Below are positions 15,479-24,587 of a stretch of DNA of 64,000 nucleotides, piece by piece. Below the pieces are notes generated by a model. That model was not told the DNA's origin. It did no database searches and saw nothing but the letters and a program-made list of their open reading frames with translations. This DNA comes from Silvimonas soli. Its GTDB lineage: Bacteria; Pseudomonadota; Gammaproteobacteria; Burkholderiales; Chitinibacteraceae. Numbering within the stretch: position 1 is the stretch's first letter; each line of letters begins with the position of its first letter. The stretch covers positions 2,418,001-2,482,000 of the forward strand of contig NZ_CP106736.1 of NCBI RefSeq assembly GCF_030035605.1. Direction: 5' to 3'. Position numbers and translations under genes: made by a program.

Positions 15479-16147
15479 TTATTGCACGTTAGCGGCGGGT
15501 TTGCTGGCCGCTGCGGCGTGCTTCAGACGCACACCCAGATCATGCGCACGGATCGCCGCAGCCGGGTCGCCCTGCAGCGCCGCTGCGTGATACCAGCGCC
15601 ACGCTTCGACCAGATCCTGCGGTTGGCCATCACCCTTTTCATACATGGTCGCCACGATATATTGCGCGCCCACGTCGCCACCTTCCGCGGCTTTTTCATA
15701 CCAGCGCGCGGCTTGCACCATATCTTTAGGCGCGCCTCGTCCCAGGAAGTATTGTGTGGCGACGCTGGTCTGGGCAGCGGTGTGGCCTTGTCGGGCTGCC
15801 AGCAAAAACCATTGCGTGGCATCGGGTTGTGAGCGCGGCAAATGATCGCCATTCTCGTACAGCAACCCAAGTGCGTATTGGGCCTGTGCCAGATGATGCT
15901 CCGCTGCCTTGCGCAGCCACAGCAGGCCGTTGTCTTTGTCCACCGCCGTGCCTTCGCCCCGCCATAGCATCATCGCGTAATTGTACTCGGCCAGCGGCTT
16001 GCCCTTTTGCGCGGCCTGGCGATAGGCCGGTAACGCTTTGGCATAGTCACCGCGCTCATAGGCCAGCCATGCCGGGTCGGCAGCCAGAGTCGGGGCGCTC
16101 AATATCAACAGACATAAAGCGGATAGCGGGAGCAGGATTTTTTTCAT
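15479..16147 (-). CDS. Sel1-repeat (SLR) secreted protein
   Basis: 222-aa protein with a signal peptide (MKKILLPLSALCLLILSAPTLAA at the start) and about five 36-residue Sel1-like repeats, for example AEYNYAMMLWRGEGTAVDKD, AQAQYALGLLYENGDHLP and AQYIVATMYEKGDGQPQD. Such proteins act as scaffolds for protein contacts, here in the periplasm. I chose the ATG at 16147 because the signal peptide begins there; a TTG at 16225 extends the frame without sense. It converges with the chemoreceptor gene. Confidence 0.85.
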   Translation of the reverse strand: MKKILLPLSALCLLILSAPTLAADPAWLAYERGDYAKALPAYRQAAQKGKPLAEYNYAMMLWRGEGTAVDKDNGLLWLRKAAEHHLAQAQYALGLLYENGDHLPRSQPDATQWFLLAARQGHTAAQTSVATQYFLGRGAPKDMVQAARWYEKAAEGGDVGAQYIVATMYEKGDGQPQDLVEAWRWYHAAALQGDPAAAIRAHDLGVRLKHAAAASKPAANVQ

Positions 16148-16603
16148 GGAGTCATCCAGTAGCCGGGATTCAACTATCTGTTTAGTCGCGCACGGGTGCT
16201 TGCGCTGACGTCGCGGCGCCTTCAAGCCACCCTATATATGGCATATGGCGCGGTGACTGTGCCGGTTACGACAACGGCTGCGGCAAGGCGAATGGTGGCC
16301 AGCGTCTCGGGCGCTTCCGTTCGTCGGCTCAACTGAGAGTGACGCCACTCCGGGCAGCCTGCAAGTAAGGCGTGGCGTTGTATTTTGCTTACGGTTATGC
16401 GTTCTGCATACGCTTGAACCGCAACATGCTACGCAAACCTTACAGCCTTCATCTACACTCAAACCAGCCCTGGACTGAGCCGGAAAACGGTGACCGGGCT
16501 GCCAGACCCATTTCGAAAAACAAGTGCCAATGACGCCGTTCCAGGTCAGCCAGCGGCCCATTGGCAGATGCAGGTTAATTACCGCTTCAGGGACGGACCT
16601 TTC

Positions 16604-18487
16604 ATGCGTTCACTGCGTGCCAGACTGATTCTGTTTATGGTGATCCTGACCGTGGTCACCACTTCCATCCTTGCCGGGGCCGCGTATTACAAAATGCGCA
16701 CCGAGATCGTGGCGGGTTTGAACAACGAGATACGTGGGGTGGGCACCGGTTACAACGTGGTGCTGCGCAACTGGATTCAGGACAAACAACGTGTCATCGG
16801 CGGCGTGGCTGAGATGATCGGCGCGGCGACTGGCGATGAGTCAGCCATCCTGACGCAGGCTGAAAAGAGTTCCACGTTTGATTCGGTCTATTTCGGCACC
16901 ACCGACAAGAAGATGGTGCAAGGTCACAACCTGGATCTTCCGGCCGGATACGACCCCACCAGCCGACCCTGGTATAAACAGGCGGTGGGCGACGACAAGC
17001 TGATTCTCACGGCGCCATATATCGATGCCTCGACCAAGCAACTGACGCTGTCTTTTGCCGCGCCGGTCAAAGACGCGGGCAAGCAACTCAAAGGCGTGGT
17101 GGCGGGGGATGTTTATCTGTCGGCGCTGGTCAAAGACGTGCTGAATATCAAGCTGACCGGCGACGGTTATGCGTTTCTGGTGGGTAAAGACGGCAAAATC
17201 CTGGCGCACAGCGACGCCGGGATGGTGCTCAAATCGGTATCGGACCTGAGCAAGGATTTGCCAGGCGATCAACTCGCCAGCATTGCCGACGGCAATCTGC
17301 ATGAAGCCAATATTGGTGGCGCCAAAAAGTTCTTTTATCTGCAGCCGATTGAGCAATCGGACCTGTTCCTGGCGCTGGTGATCGATAAATCGGCCGCGCT
17401 GGCGCCGTTGAACCAGATGCTGGAGCTATGCATTGCCGCTCTGGTGATTGTGCTGGCGGTGGTGTTGCCGATTGCCAGCTTGCTAATCCGCAACATGCTG
17501 TCGGGTTTGATCCGCGTGCGTCAGGCCATGCAGGAAATAGCCCAAGGCGGCGGTGATCTGACGCGCAAGATTGATATCCCCGGCGATGATGAAATTGCGC
17601 AGACCGCGCAGGCATTCAACCGCTTTACCGACCAGTTGCGCGACATGTTCCGCGATATTCAGCAGCAAAGTGACAGCCTCACCACCGGCGTGGAAGGGAT
17701 CAACAGCGTGCTGCGTGAGCTGGCGGCGGATTCCGAAAAACTGTCTGATCTGGCGGCCACTAACGCGGCCACGATTGAGGAAATCACCGTCAGCATTTCG
17801 CACATTGCCGACAATGCCACGGATGCTGATCAATTGGTCAAGAGTACCGGCGCACTGTCGGGAGAGTCCGCCTCCACCGTGCATGAAGTCGCTGCAGAGG
17901 TGGGCAAATCGGCGTCGGAAGTGGAATCTCTGGCCAGTTTGCTGGACCACCTGAACCAGCGTGCGCAGGAAATCAGCGGCATTATCCGGGTCATCAAAGA
18001 GATTGCCGATCAAACCAATTTGTTGGCGCTGAACGCCGCCATTGAAGCCGCGCGGGCGGGCGAGCAGGGCCGTGGATTTGCCGTGGTGGCCGATGAGGTA
18101 CGCAAACTGGCCGAGCGCACCAGTGCCGCGACGCTGGAAATTACCGGCATGATTGAGGCGATCCGCACGGAAACCGACGGCGCCGTGGGCAGCATGCAAC
18201 AGACCCACAATGTGGTGAAACGGGGCGTGCAACTATCCAACCATGCCGCCAGCAAGATCGGCTTGATCCGCGAGAACATGGATGGTGTGATGCAGAAAAT
18301 GGGCGAGATTGCGCTATCGACCAAAGAGCAGCAGCAAGCCACCACGGCCATGGCGCAAAGTGCGGAGGACATCACCAGTCGCATGCTGCAAACCGATGCC
18401 TCGCTGCAACGCGCGACAGATAGCGTCAAACATCTGAACGAACTGGCGACCTTCTTGCGCCAGCTGTTCAGCAAGTTCCACATTTAG
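16604..18487 (+). CDS. methyl-accepting chemotaxis protein with dCache_1 sensor
   Basis: 627-aa receptor. TM1 lies at about residues 8-30. A large double-Cache periplasmic part contains YDPTSRPWYKQAVGDDKLIL and LTGDGYAFLVGKDGKILAHS, typical of dCache_1 amino-acid sensors. TM2 is at about 270-295, followed by HAMP (IDIPGDDEIAQTAQAFN) and the conserved signalling tip VIKEIADQTNLLALNAAIEA. The ligand is unknown. The ATG at 16604 is chosen because TM1 follows at once. Its stop overlaps the stop of the convergent reductase gene by four bases, so no terminator separates them. Confidence 0.92.
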   Translation: MRSLRARLILFMVILTVVTTSILAGAAYYKMRTEIVAGLNNEIRGVGTGYNVVLRNWIQDKQRVIGGVAEMIGAATGDESAILTQAEKSSTFDSVYFGTTDKKMVQGHNLDLPAGYDPTSRPWYKQAVGDDKLILTAPYIDASTKQLTLSFAAPVKDAGKQLKGVVAGDVYLSALVKDVLNIKLTGDGYAFLVGKDGKILAHSDAGMVLKSVSDLSKDLPGDQLASIADGNLHEANIGGAKKFFYLQPIEQSDLFLALVIDKSAALAPLNQMLELCIAALVIVLAVVLPIASLLIRNMLSGLIRVRQAMQEIAQGGGDLTRKIDIPGDDEIAQTAQAFNRFTDQLRDMFRDIQQQSDSLTTGVEGINSVLRELAADSEKLSDLAATNAATIEEITVSISHIADNATDADQLVKSTGALSGESASTVHEVAAEVGKSASEVESLASLLDHLNQRAQEISGIIRVIKEIADQTNLLALNAAIEAARAGEQGRGFAVVADEVRKLAERTSAATLEITGMIEAIRTETDGAVGSMQQTHNVVKRGVQLSNHAASKIGLIRENMDGVMQKMGEIALSTKEQQQATTAMAQSAEDITSRMLQTDASLQRATDSVKHLNELATFLRQLFSKFHI

Positions 18488-19164
18488 CCGGGGGCAGACT
18501 CAACGGTGAGTTGATTGATATCCACGGTTTCCAGCACGGGCCGTGGATAACCCCGCTGTGCCAGTGTGAGCATGACCCGGCCCATTTGTTCCGTGGTGGT
18601 GATGTATTGCGGCCAGACCCGGCGCAGGGTGGTCAGCAGCGGCCCAACCACCACATAGATGGCCCGATACCAGCCGGTTTTCGACTTTACCCCGTGAAGT
18701 GGCTGAATCGCCCCGGGGCGCAGCATATAAGCGGCCTGGAATGGCAATTTCAATAACGCGTTTTCGGTTGCCCCTTTAACCCGTGCCCACATTGCACGCC
18801 CATGCTCGCTGCTGTCTGTTCCGGCACCGGAAACATAGATAAACGTGAGCGCCGGGTTCTGGCGCACCAGCAACTGCGCGAGGGCAAGCGTGAGGTCATA
18901 AGTGATGCGGCGATAAGGCGCCTCGGCCATCCCGGCGGACGACACACCCAGGCAAAAGAAGCAGGCATCAAAACCGCTGAGCTGCTCGGCAAAGGCGGAC
19001 AGATCGTATAAATCTGCCGCTACCAGTTCGCGCAGTTTGGGGTGCGTCTGCCCGGTGGCGTTGCGACCCACGCACAGCACACTGTCTACGGCCGGGTCCC
19101 GCAGGCATTCTCGCAATACACCCTGGCCGACCATGCCGGTGGCGCCCAATAGAATCACTTTCAT
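18484..19164 (-). CDS. NAD(P)-binding Rossmann-fold protein (atypical SDR / epimerase-like)
   Basis: 226-aa protein beginning MKVILLGATGMVGQGVLREC, the GxTGxxG dinucleotide motif of atypical short-chain dehydrogenases. The downstream FCLGVSSAGM, FIYVSGAGTDSSEHG and ARVKGATENALLKLPF segments match the HTATIP2/NmrA-like group. It may be a reductase or a redox-sensing protein; the substrate is unknown. I chose the ATG at 19164. A palindrome at 19316-19333 upstream looks like a TetR-type operator, so expression may be induced by small molecules. Confidence 0.82.
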   Translation of the reverse strand: MKVILLGATGMVGQGVLRECLRDPAVDSVLCVGRNATGQTHPKLRELVAADLYDLSAFAEQLSGFDACFFCLGVSSAGMAEAPYRRITYDLTLALAQLLVRQNPALTFIYVSGAGTDSSEHGRAMWARVKGATENALLKLPFQAAYMLRPGAIQPLHGVKSKTGWYRAIYVVVGPLLTTLRRVWPQYITTTEQMGRVMLTLAQRGYPRPVLETVDINQLTVESAPG

Positions 19165-19591
19165 TGTTTTGCTCGCTGCTAAATGGCGCGGCCAGTGAAT
19201 GGCGCACGCGGATTGCTGATCACCAACTCGCCGTGGGTACGAGCCGAACACATTGCAAACCTGGCCCATCACGCTATGAGTTCCAGGCATGTTTGTATGT
19301 CGGGTGTTATTTATGATTGAGTAAGCGCTCAATAATAAATATTGTGATGACCTTGTCAAATTGCAAGCCTGCATCCGCAAGGCAAGTCTCGGCGCATTGA
19401 CTAAAGTGGGTGAGCGCCTGCCATTACGTGAGGCTTGCCAAAGCCCGGATGACATGCAAAAGGCGGATGTCCGCTATATGGCATGGGCCATTGGCAGCGT
19501 TGGACCGGCCGGTTAGCCTTGGCAACGATGTTTTATGGCTACCAGCGCAGCTGCCGCTGGTTCCGTTTTCAACTGCTCAACGGATCTCTTC
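19165..19591. other. 427-base divergent intergenic region
   Basis: Lies between the leftward reductase and the rightward nucleoside permease gene and must hold both promoters. It contains the palindrome at 19316-19333 in an AT-rich patch and otherwise no gene with normal codon use. Confidence 0.5.
19316..19333. promoter_or_regulatory. TetR-type operator-like palindrome
   Basis: ATTGAG-TAAGCG-CTCAAT: perfect 6-bp arms around a 6-base centre, inside an AT-rich stretch upstream of the reductase gene. Shape and size fit TetR-family operators. No regulator gene is adjacent. Confidence 0.45.
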
Positions 19592-20629
19592 ATGCCCCAT
19601 TTAACACTGCGTGCCAGCCTGATAGCGGCGCTCACATTGCTCAGTCTCGGCCCGGTTCAGGCTGCACCAGTAACCCACTCACAGCCGGTTAAAGTCATGA
19701 TCATTTCCATGTTCGGGCCGGAAGGGCAGGTCTGGCGGGATCACCTCAAGTTCAATCGCAAAGTGGCCGTGCCCGGTTTGTCGCCCGACTACCCGGCGGT
19801 GAGTTGCACTGCCGACGGTATTTGCCTGATGACGACCGGCATGGGCCACGCCAACGCGGCGGCATCCGTGTCTGCACTGGTTTGGTCACGCCAGTTTGAT
19901 CTGCGCAAAACGTATTTCCTGATCGCCGGGATCGCCGGTATCGATCCACAGCAAGGCACGGTGGGTTCTGCCGCATGGGCGCGCTATCTGGTGGATTTTG
20001 GCATTCAGTGGGAACTGGATGCGCGGGAAATCCCGGCGGGCTGGAAAACCGGTTATCTGGGCATCAACACCAAGAGCCCGGATGAAAAACCGCCGCTGGA
20101 TTACCGCACCGAAGTCTTTCAACTGAACGAGTCGCTACTGCAACGGGCCGTGGCTTTATCCAAAGATGCCAAACTGGTCGACAGCAAAGAAGCCGCTGCC
20201 TTTCGCGCCCGCTACACCTACGCTCCGGCCAACCAGCCGCCTGCCGTTATCCAGTGTGACACGCTGGCTGGCGACACCTGGTTCTCTGGCACCAAACTGG
20301 GCGAGCGCGCTCGCGACTGGACCAAGCTGCTGACTGACGGCAAAGGCACTTATTGCACCACCCAGCAAGAAGACAACGCGACCTACGAAGCCCTCAAACG
20401 CGGCGCCTCCGCCGGTTTGACTGACCTGAACCGCGTCGCAGTATTGCGCACCGGCTCTGACTTTGACCGACCGCCAGAAGGCGTTTCGGATGCCGACAAC
20501 CTGCTCAAGTATCAGGAACAAGGCGGCTTTGTGCCTGCCGTGCAAAACCTGTATCTGGCCGGATATCCGCTGGTCCAGTCCATCGTCAAGGATTGGGCGC
20601 AGTGGAAGGATGGGGTACCGGCGCAGTGA
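19592..20629 (+). CDS. purine nucleoside permease (NUP family), periplasmic
   Basis: 345-aa secreted protein. The signal peptide (MPHLTLRASLIAALTLLSLG up to VQAA) directs it to the periplasm. The mature part follows the NUP pattern: VKVMIISMFGPEGQVWRDHL, DGICLMTTGMGHANAAASV, TYFLIAGIAGIDPQQGTVGS, ATYEALKRG and NLYLAGYPLVQSIV. Although named permease after the Candida protein, the fold is that of a nucleoside phosphorylase, and bacterial members may be nucleoside-binding or cleaving enzymes. I chose the ATG at 19592 for the signal peptide. Confidence 0.85.
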   Translation: MPHLTLRASLIAALTLLSLGPVQAAPVTHSQPVKVMIISMFGPEGQVWRDHLKFNRKVAVPGLSPDYPAVSCTADGICLMTTGMGHANAAASVSALVWSRQFDLRKTYFLIAGIAGIDPQQGTVGSAAWARYLVDFGIQWELDAREIPAGWKTGYLGINTKSPDEKPPLDYRTEVFQLNESLLQRAVALSKDAKLVDSKEAAAFRARYTYAPANQPPAVIQCDTLAGDTWFSGTKLGERARDWTKLLTDGKGTYCTTQQEDNATYEALKRGASAGLTDLNRVAVLRTGSDFDRPPEGVSDADNLLKYQEQGGFVPAVQNLYLAGYPLVQSIVKDWAQWKDGVPAQ

Positions 20630-20707
20630 CACGCGGTTGATTGCAGGGATGCAGCGAGACGGCACCGATACTGGTGAGATGTGCCGTCGCTGATTTACTG
20701 TTGCAGC

Positions 20708-20938
20708 TTATTGCCCGGCATAAAACACCAGGTAATCCATTTTGCGTTGCTCGTTCCAGTAATTGCTGTCGTGCCCGCCGGGGGCGATGTGGCGGCGTTG
20801 CCGTGAGCCGCCGTGGTGCAGAGCGCAAGTCTGCAGTGGCTGAAGATGACGACGGGCCGCGTCACGCACTTTTTTGTCTGTATCGTCCCGCTCTTGCGCA
20901 TTCTGTTGCGATACGCGCCGTGAAGTCCCTCCTATCAT
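20708..20938 (-). pseudogene. short leftward frame, possible gene remnant
   Basis: 76-codon frame whose last 25 codons have normal codon use (ending KMDYLVFYAGQ), while the first part is unusually rich in Arg, His and Gln. It may be the tail of a decayed gene or chance. No ribosome-binding site suits its ATG. No family is recognised. Confidence 0.2.
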
Positions 20939-20972
20939 GAGCGCAGTATTTCAATAATCCCGGAGACGCCCG

Positions 20973-21947
20973 ATGACCCCGTCTGACTTGCCCACCTACG
21001 CCGACGTGCTGGCCGCCGCAGCGCGCATTGAAGGGCATGTGCATCGCACGCCGGTACTCACTTCCAGCCAGCTGGATGCCGAAGTGGGCGCGCAGGTGTT
21101 TTTCAAGTGCGAGAACCTGCAGCGCATGGGGGCGTTCAAGATTCGTGGCGCGTTCAACGCCTTGGCGCGGTTTGATAACGCGCAGCGGCGGGCCGGGGTG
21201 ATCTGTTTTTCGTCGGGCAATCACGCGCAGGGCATTGCGCTGGCAGCAAAGCTGCTGGGTATTCCGGCCACTATCGTCATGCCGCAGGACGCTCCGGCGG
21301 TCAAAGTGGCGGCAACCCAAGGTTATGGCGGCAAAGTGGTGTTTTATGACCGCTATCGCGAAGACCGCGAGCAAATCTGCCGCGAGCTCGCGCGGATGCA
21401 AGGGCTAACGCTGATTCCACCGTTTGATCATCCGGATGTGATCGCCGGAGCGGGGACGGCGGTGAAGGAGTTGCTGGAAGAAACCGGGCCTCTGGACGCA
21501 TTGTTTATTGGCATGGGTGGCGGCGGGGCGCTGGCGGGTTCAGCGCTGGCGGCGCGCGCGCTTGCACCTGCTTGCCAGATTTATGGCGTGGAGCCCGAGG
21601 CGGGCAACGATGGGCAGCAGTCATTGCGCGCCGGGCACATTGTGACGATCAAAACCCCAAACACCATTGCCGACGGTGCGCAGGTGCAGCAGCCGGGCGA
21701 AATTCCGTTTGCCATCATCCGCCGCGATGTCGCCGATATCCACACCGTGAGCGACGCGCAACTGATCGAAAGCATGCGCTTCTTTGCTACTCGCATGAAG
21801 TTGATGGTTGAACCGACCGGATGCCTGGGGCTGGCGGCGGTGCGGCAGTTCAAGTCGGCACTGGCCGGCCAGCGTGTTGGCGTGCTGATTACCGGCGGCA
21901 ATATCGATCTCACCCGGTTTTGCAGTTTGCTGGCAGAGCCGGCCTGA
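20973..21947 (+). CDS. threonine/serine dehydratase (PLP-dependent)
   Basis: 324-aa fold-type II PLP enzyme that deaminates L-threonine and L-serine to 2-oxobutyrate or pyruvate. The PLP lysine lies in ENLQRMGAFKIRGAFNAL (near residue 54), SSGNHAQGIALAAKLLGI follows, the phosphate-binding glycine loop is MGGGGALAGSAL, and the C-terminal ITGGNIDL closes the site. It lacks the C-terminal ACT regulatory domain of IlvA, so it is the short catabolic or serine-racemase-like form. The start at 20973 follows a GGAG site. Confidence 0.9.
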   Translation: MTPSDLPTYADVLAAAARIEGHVHRTPVLTSSQLDAEVGAQVFFKCENLQRMGAFKIRGAFNALARFDNAQRRAGVICFSSGNHAQGIALAAKLLGIPATIVMPQDAPAVKVAATQGYGGKVVFYDRYREDREQICRELARMQGLTLIPPFDHPDVIAGAGTAVKELLEETGPLDALFIGMGGGGALAGSALAARALAPACQIYGVEPEAGNDGQQSLRAGHIVTIKTPNTIADGAQVQQPGEIPFAIIRRDVADIHTVSDAQLIESMRFFATRMKLMVEPTGCLGLAAVRQFKSALAGQRVGVLITGGNIDLTRFCSLLAEPA

Positions 21948-21999
21948 CCTTGTAGCTCGGAGCGAGTGCTTATCAGAATCTGCTGATAATTATCAATGA

Positions 22000-22014
22000 A
22001 TCAATATGATTGAT
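22000..22014. promoter_or_regulatory. AT-rich palindromic operator candidate upstream of the two-repeat secreted protein
   Basis: ATCAATATGATTGAT is a near-perfect palindrome inside a run of related TATCAAT/ATTGATA elements (about 21983-22030). The cluster vaguely resembles a Fur-type GATAAT array. It lies about 130 bases before the start of the 105-aa gene. Confidence 0.35.
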
Positions 22015-22140
22015 ATTTATCAATAATCAGGAAACATTGTTTCAACGAATCTGTAGTTTTTCTACGTAATTTAGCGGCATAAGATGGGCTCCAATGTCGA
22101 AACACAAACGACAGCCAAACCTAAACTCTGGAGAACCATC

Positions 22141-22458
22141 ATGAACAAGTTTGCTGCTTCTTTCGTATTTGCTGTTGTTGCCGCCGGTGCTGCTTTCTCT
22201 GCTCAAGCTGCAGATAGTGACAATGTCGCCCAACGTGCCCAACGTGTTGAACAACCGGCATGGCAACGTGCTGCCAACGCACCGCAGAATTTTGCTGCGC
22301 AAATCAACCAACAACCTGGCCGCGCCCAATTTGCTTTCCGCGCTGTCACTCCAGCAACTGACACTGCCAACGTACCGGCATGGGAACGTGCTGCTGCTGC
22401 TCCCCAAAACTACGCTGCGCAAATCAACGCCCAACCAGGCCGCGTTGCCAGCAACTAA
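22141..22458 (+). CDS. small secreted protein with two 23-residue repeats
   Basis: 105-aa protein. The signal peptide is MNKFAASFVFAVVAAGAAFS plus AQA. The mature part contains two near-identical repeats: PAWQRAANAPQNFAAQINQQ-PGR (residues about 40-62) and PAWERAAAAPQNYAAQINAQ-PGR (about 80-102), linked by an 18-residue spacer. I do not recognise the family. The start at 22141 has GGAGAACCATC before it, and a strong terminator follows, so it is an independent, probably well-expressed unit. An envelope or stress role is possible but not shown. Confidence 0.75.
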   Translation: MNKFAASFVFAVVAAGAAFSAQAADSDNVAQRAQRVEQPAWQRAANAPQNFAAQINQQPGRAQFAFRAVTPATDTANVPAWERAAAAPQNYAAQINAQPGRVASN

Positions 22459-22488
22459 GCCAATCGTCTCAAGGCTGTGATGTGAATG

Positions 22489-22514
22489 AAAAGCCCGCTT
22501 GCGCGGGCTTTTTT
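22489..22514 (+). terminator. intrinsic terminator of the small secreted protein gene
   Basis: AAAAGCCCGC-TTGC-GCGGGCTTTTTT: a 6-bp GC-rich stem extended by A-T pairs and followed by six T on the plus strand. Confidence 0.85.
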
Positions 22515-22649
22515 GTGTCTGTTGCAAGCCGGAACGCCGATCAGCGCATGGCCGCGCCGGGCATACTGGCGCAACAAGCGGATTGCTTTATCGGCTGTGT
22601 TGCGCGGATTATGTCGCGTTATCGACATAGCTTCTGGAGCGCGTCACCG

Positions 22650-23300
22650 ATGGCTGGTTCTTCTTCTACGCTGGCGCAGTCCGCCGATACCAACCTGATC
22701 GAACCGGCGCGTTGCAGCTGGTGCGGGGCCTCGGCGCAGTACCAGCATTATCACGATAACGAATGGGGTTTTCCGGTCGATGATGACCGGCGACTGTTCG
22801 AGAAGGTCTGTCTGGAGGGTTTTCAGTCGGGCCTGAGCTGGATCACCATCTTGCGCAAGCGCGAAGCTTTTCGTGCAGCGTTCGCCAATTTCCAGATCGA
22901 ACAGATTGCGCGTTTTGATGACGCTGATATCCAGCGCTTGCTGGCCGACGCGGGCATTGTGCGGCATCGGGGCAAGATTGAAGCCACCATCAACAATGCG
23001 CGTTGCGCGCTCAAATTGCTGGAAACCGAAAACTCGCTGGCCGCTTATTTCTGGCGCTTTGAGCCTCATCCCGCCAGCCGTCCCGAGCTGGTCACGCCGG
23101 ATTACCTGCGCACGATGACCACATCACCCGAATCAAATGCACTGAGCCGTGATCTGAAAAAGCGCGGCTGGCGCTTTGTCGGGCCCACCACCATGTACGC
23201 CTTGATGCAGGCCATGGGTCTGGTGAATGATCATCAGGAAGGCTGCATCACCCGGCAGCAGGTTATCAGCGCGCGTGCTACGTTTGTCGTTCCGCAATAG
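22650..23300 (+). CDS. tag: DNA-3-methyladenine glycosylase I
   Basis: 216-aa base-excision repair enzyme that removes 3-methyladenine from alkylated DNA. The Tag signature is clear: CSWCGASAQYQHYHDNEWGF near residue 24 (Cys zinc ligand and the Tyr/Glu of the recognition pocket), GFQSGLSWITILRKREAFR near 70, and the C-terminal GLVNDHQEGCITR with the remaining zinc ligands. I chose the ATG at 22650 because it has GGAG upstream and gives the usual length; an ATG at 22610 in frame adds 13 residues. Confidence 0.92.
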   Translation: MAGSSSTLAQSADTNLIEPARCSWCGASAQYQHYHDNEWGFPVDDDRRLFEKVCLEGFQSGLSWITILRKREAFRAAFANFQIEQIARFDDADIQRLLADAGIVRHRGKIEATINNARCALKLLETENSLAAYFWRFEPHPASRPELVTPDYLRTMTTSPESNALSRDLKKRGWRFVGPTTMYALMQAMGLVNDHQEGCITRQQVISARATFVVPQ

Positions 23301-23442
23301 ACCACGTCTTCTCACTGGTGCCAGCCGCCAGTGGGTAACGGCGGTGTGAGCTATCTCATTGTTGCCAAAACGAAATTGCTGCGACGCGAAATGGCTGCGG
23401 TTTGATCCCTATAATGGCGTGTCATTCAACCAGGAATAAGTC

Positions 23443-23952
23443 ATGTCCATTTCGCTGTACGCCGCATCCGTGCCTGTTTTCAAACAAATGCTGGGTAGCC
23501 TGAACGACATTCTGGCCAAGGCCGAAGCCCACGCTACGGCAAAAAATATTGACCCGCTCGTACTGCTGCAGTCGCGATTGTTCCCGGACATGTTTGCACT
23601 GTCCAAACAAGTGCAGATCGCCAGCGATTTTGCCAAGGGTGTATCCGCTCGCCTGGCGAATGTTGAAGTGCCGGCGTACGAAGACACCGAACAAACCTTC
23701 GCCGAGCTGCAAGCGCGCGTGGCAAAGACGCTGGCGTTTGTCAGCAGCATCGAGCCTTCGCTGTTTGAAGGCGGTGAAACTCGCGAGATCGTCTTGCGCC
23801 CGGGCACACCGAAAGAGAAGAAATTCACTGGCCAGGCTTATTTGCTCAGTTACGGCCTGCCGCAGTTCTTCTTCCACGTCACCACTACCTACGACATTCT
23901 GCGCAGCAACGGCGTGGAACTGGGCAAGAAGGATTACATGGGCGCGGTTTGA
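23443..23952 (+). CDS. DUF1993 domain-containing protein
   Basis: 169-aa cytoplasmic protein beginning MSISLYAASVPVFKQMLGSL and ending GVELGKKDYMGAV, which matches the DUF1993 family over its whole length. The family folds as a DinB-like four-helix bundle (conserved LFPDMFALSKQVQIASDFAK). Function is unknown; some DinB-like proteins bind metals. AAGG lies upstream. Single gene with no operon partner. Confidence 0.88.
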   Translation: MSISLYAASVPVFKQMLGSLNDILAKAEAHATAKNIDPLVLLQSRLFPDMFALSKQVQIASDFAKGVSARLANVEVPAYEDTEQTFAELQARVAKTLAFVSSIEPSLFEGGETREIVLRPGTPKEKKFTGQAYLLSYGLPQFFFHVTTTYDILRSNGVELGKKDYMGAV

Positions 23953-24060
23953 GCCCATTGAGCCACCGGTCGGGTTATTGATCGGAGGCGAATGAGTATG
24001 TTGATTGCGGCGGGCCGATATCTGGCCCGCCGTAGTTTTGTCGGGCCAGGTTGTGGGTTA

Positions 24061-24534
24061 TCAGACCTGAACCGACGGAATACTCTTCATACAACGCAAC
24101 GCAAACATCGACCGGCTGTGGCGAATGCCGGAAATCCGGTACAGCTTTTCGCGTAAAAAGCGTTCATATCCTGCAGTGCCATCCACCGCCAGTTTGACCA
24201 AATAGTCATATTCGCCAGACACCAGGTGCGCTTCCAGCACCTCCGGCAATGCCGCCAGTTCTTCGCCAAACCGCGCCAGCGCGGTGTCTTCGTGACTGTC
24301 CAGGGTGATTTCCACCAGCACGATATCGGCAAAGCCCATTTTCTTCTGATCGATCAGCGCCACGTAGCCACGGATATAACCCTCCGCCTCCAGTTGGCGC
24401 GTGCGGTTCCAGCAGGCGGTGCTGGACATGCCTACCAGTTCAGCCAACTCGGTATTACTTAGCCGGGCGTTCTTTTGCAGCTCTCGCAGAATCTTGCGGT
24501 CGTGCTGGTCGAGTGAATGATTTCGAGCGTTCAT
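24061..24534 (-). CDS. Lrp/AsnC family transcriptional regulator
   Basis: 157-aa regulator. Its N-terminal HTH is DQHDRKILRELQKNARLSNT, followed by LAELVGMSSTACWNRTRQLE. A C-terminal RAM/AsnC ligand-binding domain follows (VLVEITLDSHEDTALARFGE, then PEVLEAHLVSGEYDYLVKLA). These proteins sense amino acids and form octamers. I prefer the ATG at 24534 over a GTG at 24540. A perfect palindrome at 24574-24587 just upstream is a likely autoregulatory site. The arginine/lysine genes to the right are possible targets. Confidence 0.9.
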   Translation of the reverse strand: MNARNHSLDQHDRKILRELQKNARLSNTELAELVGMSSTACWNRTRQLEAEGYIRGYVALIDQKKMGFADIVLVEITLDSHEDTALARFGEELAALPEVLEAHLVSGEYDYLVKLAVDGTAGYERFLREKLYRISGIRHSRSMFALRCMKSIPSVQV

Positions 24535-24573
24535 ATCCACCTTCAGAAGAATCTAAATATTATTCATTAATAT

Positions 24574-24587
24574 GAAGAATATTCTTC
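24574..24587. promoter_or_regulatory. Lrp-type operator palindrome
   Basis: GAAGAATATTCTTC is a perfect 14-bp palindrome 40 bases before the Lrp start. A related half (GAAGAAT) occurs at 24546-24552. Spacing and AT-rich centre fit Lrp/AsnC binding. Confidence 0.5.
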
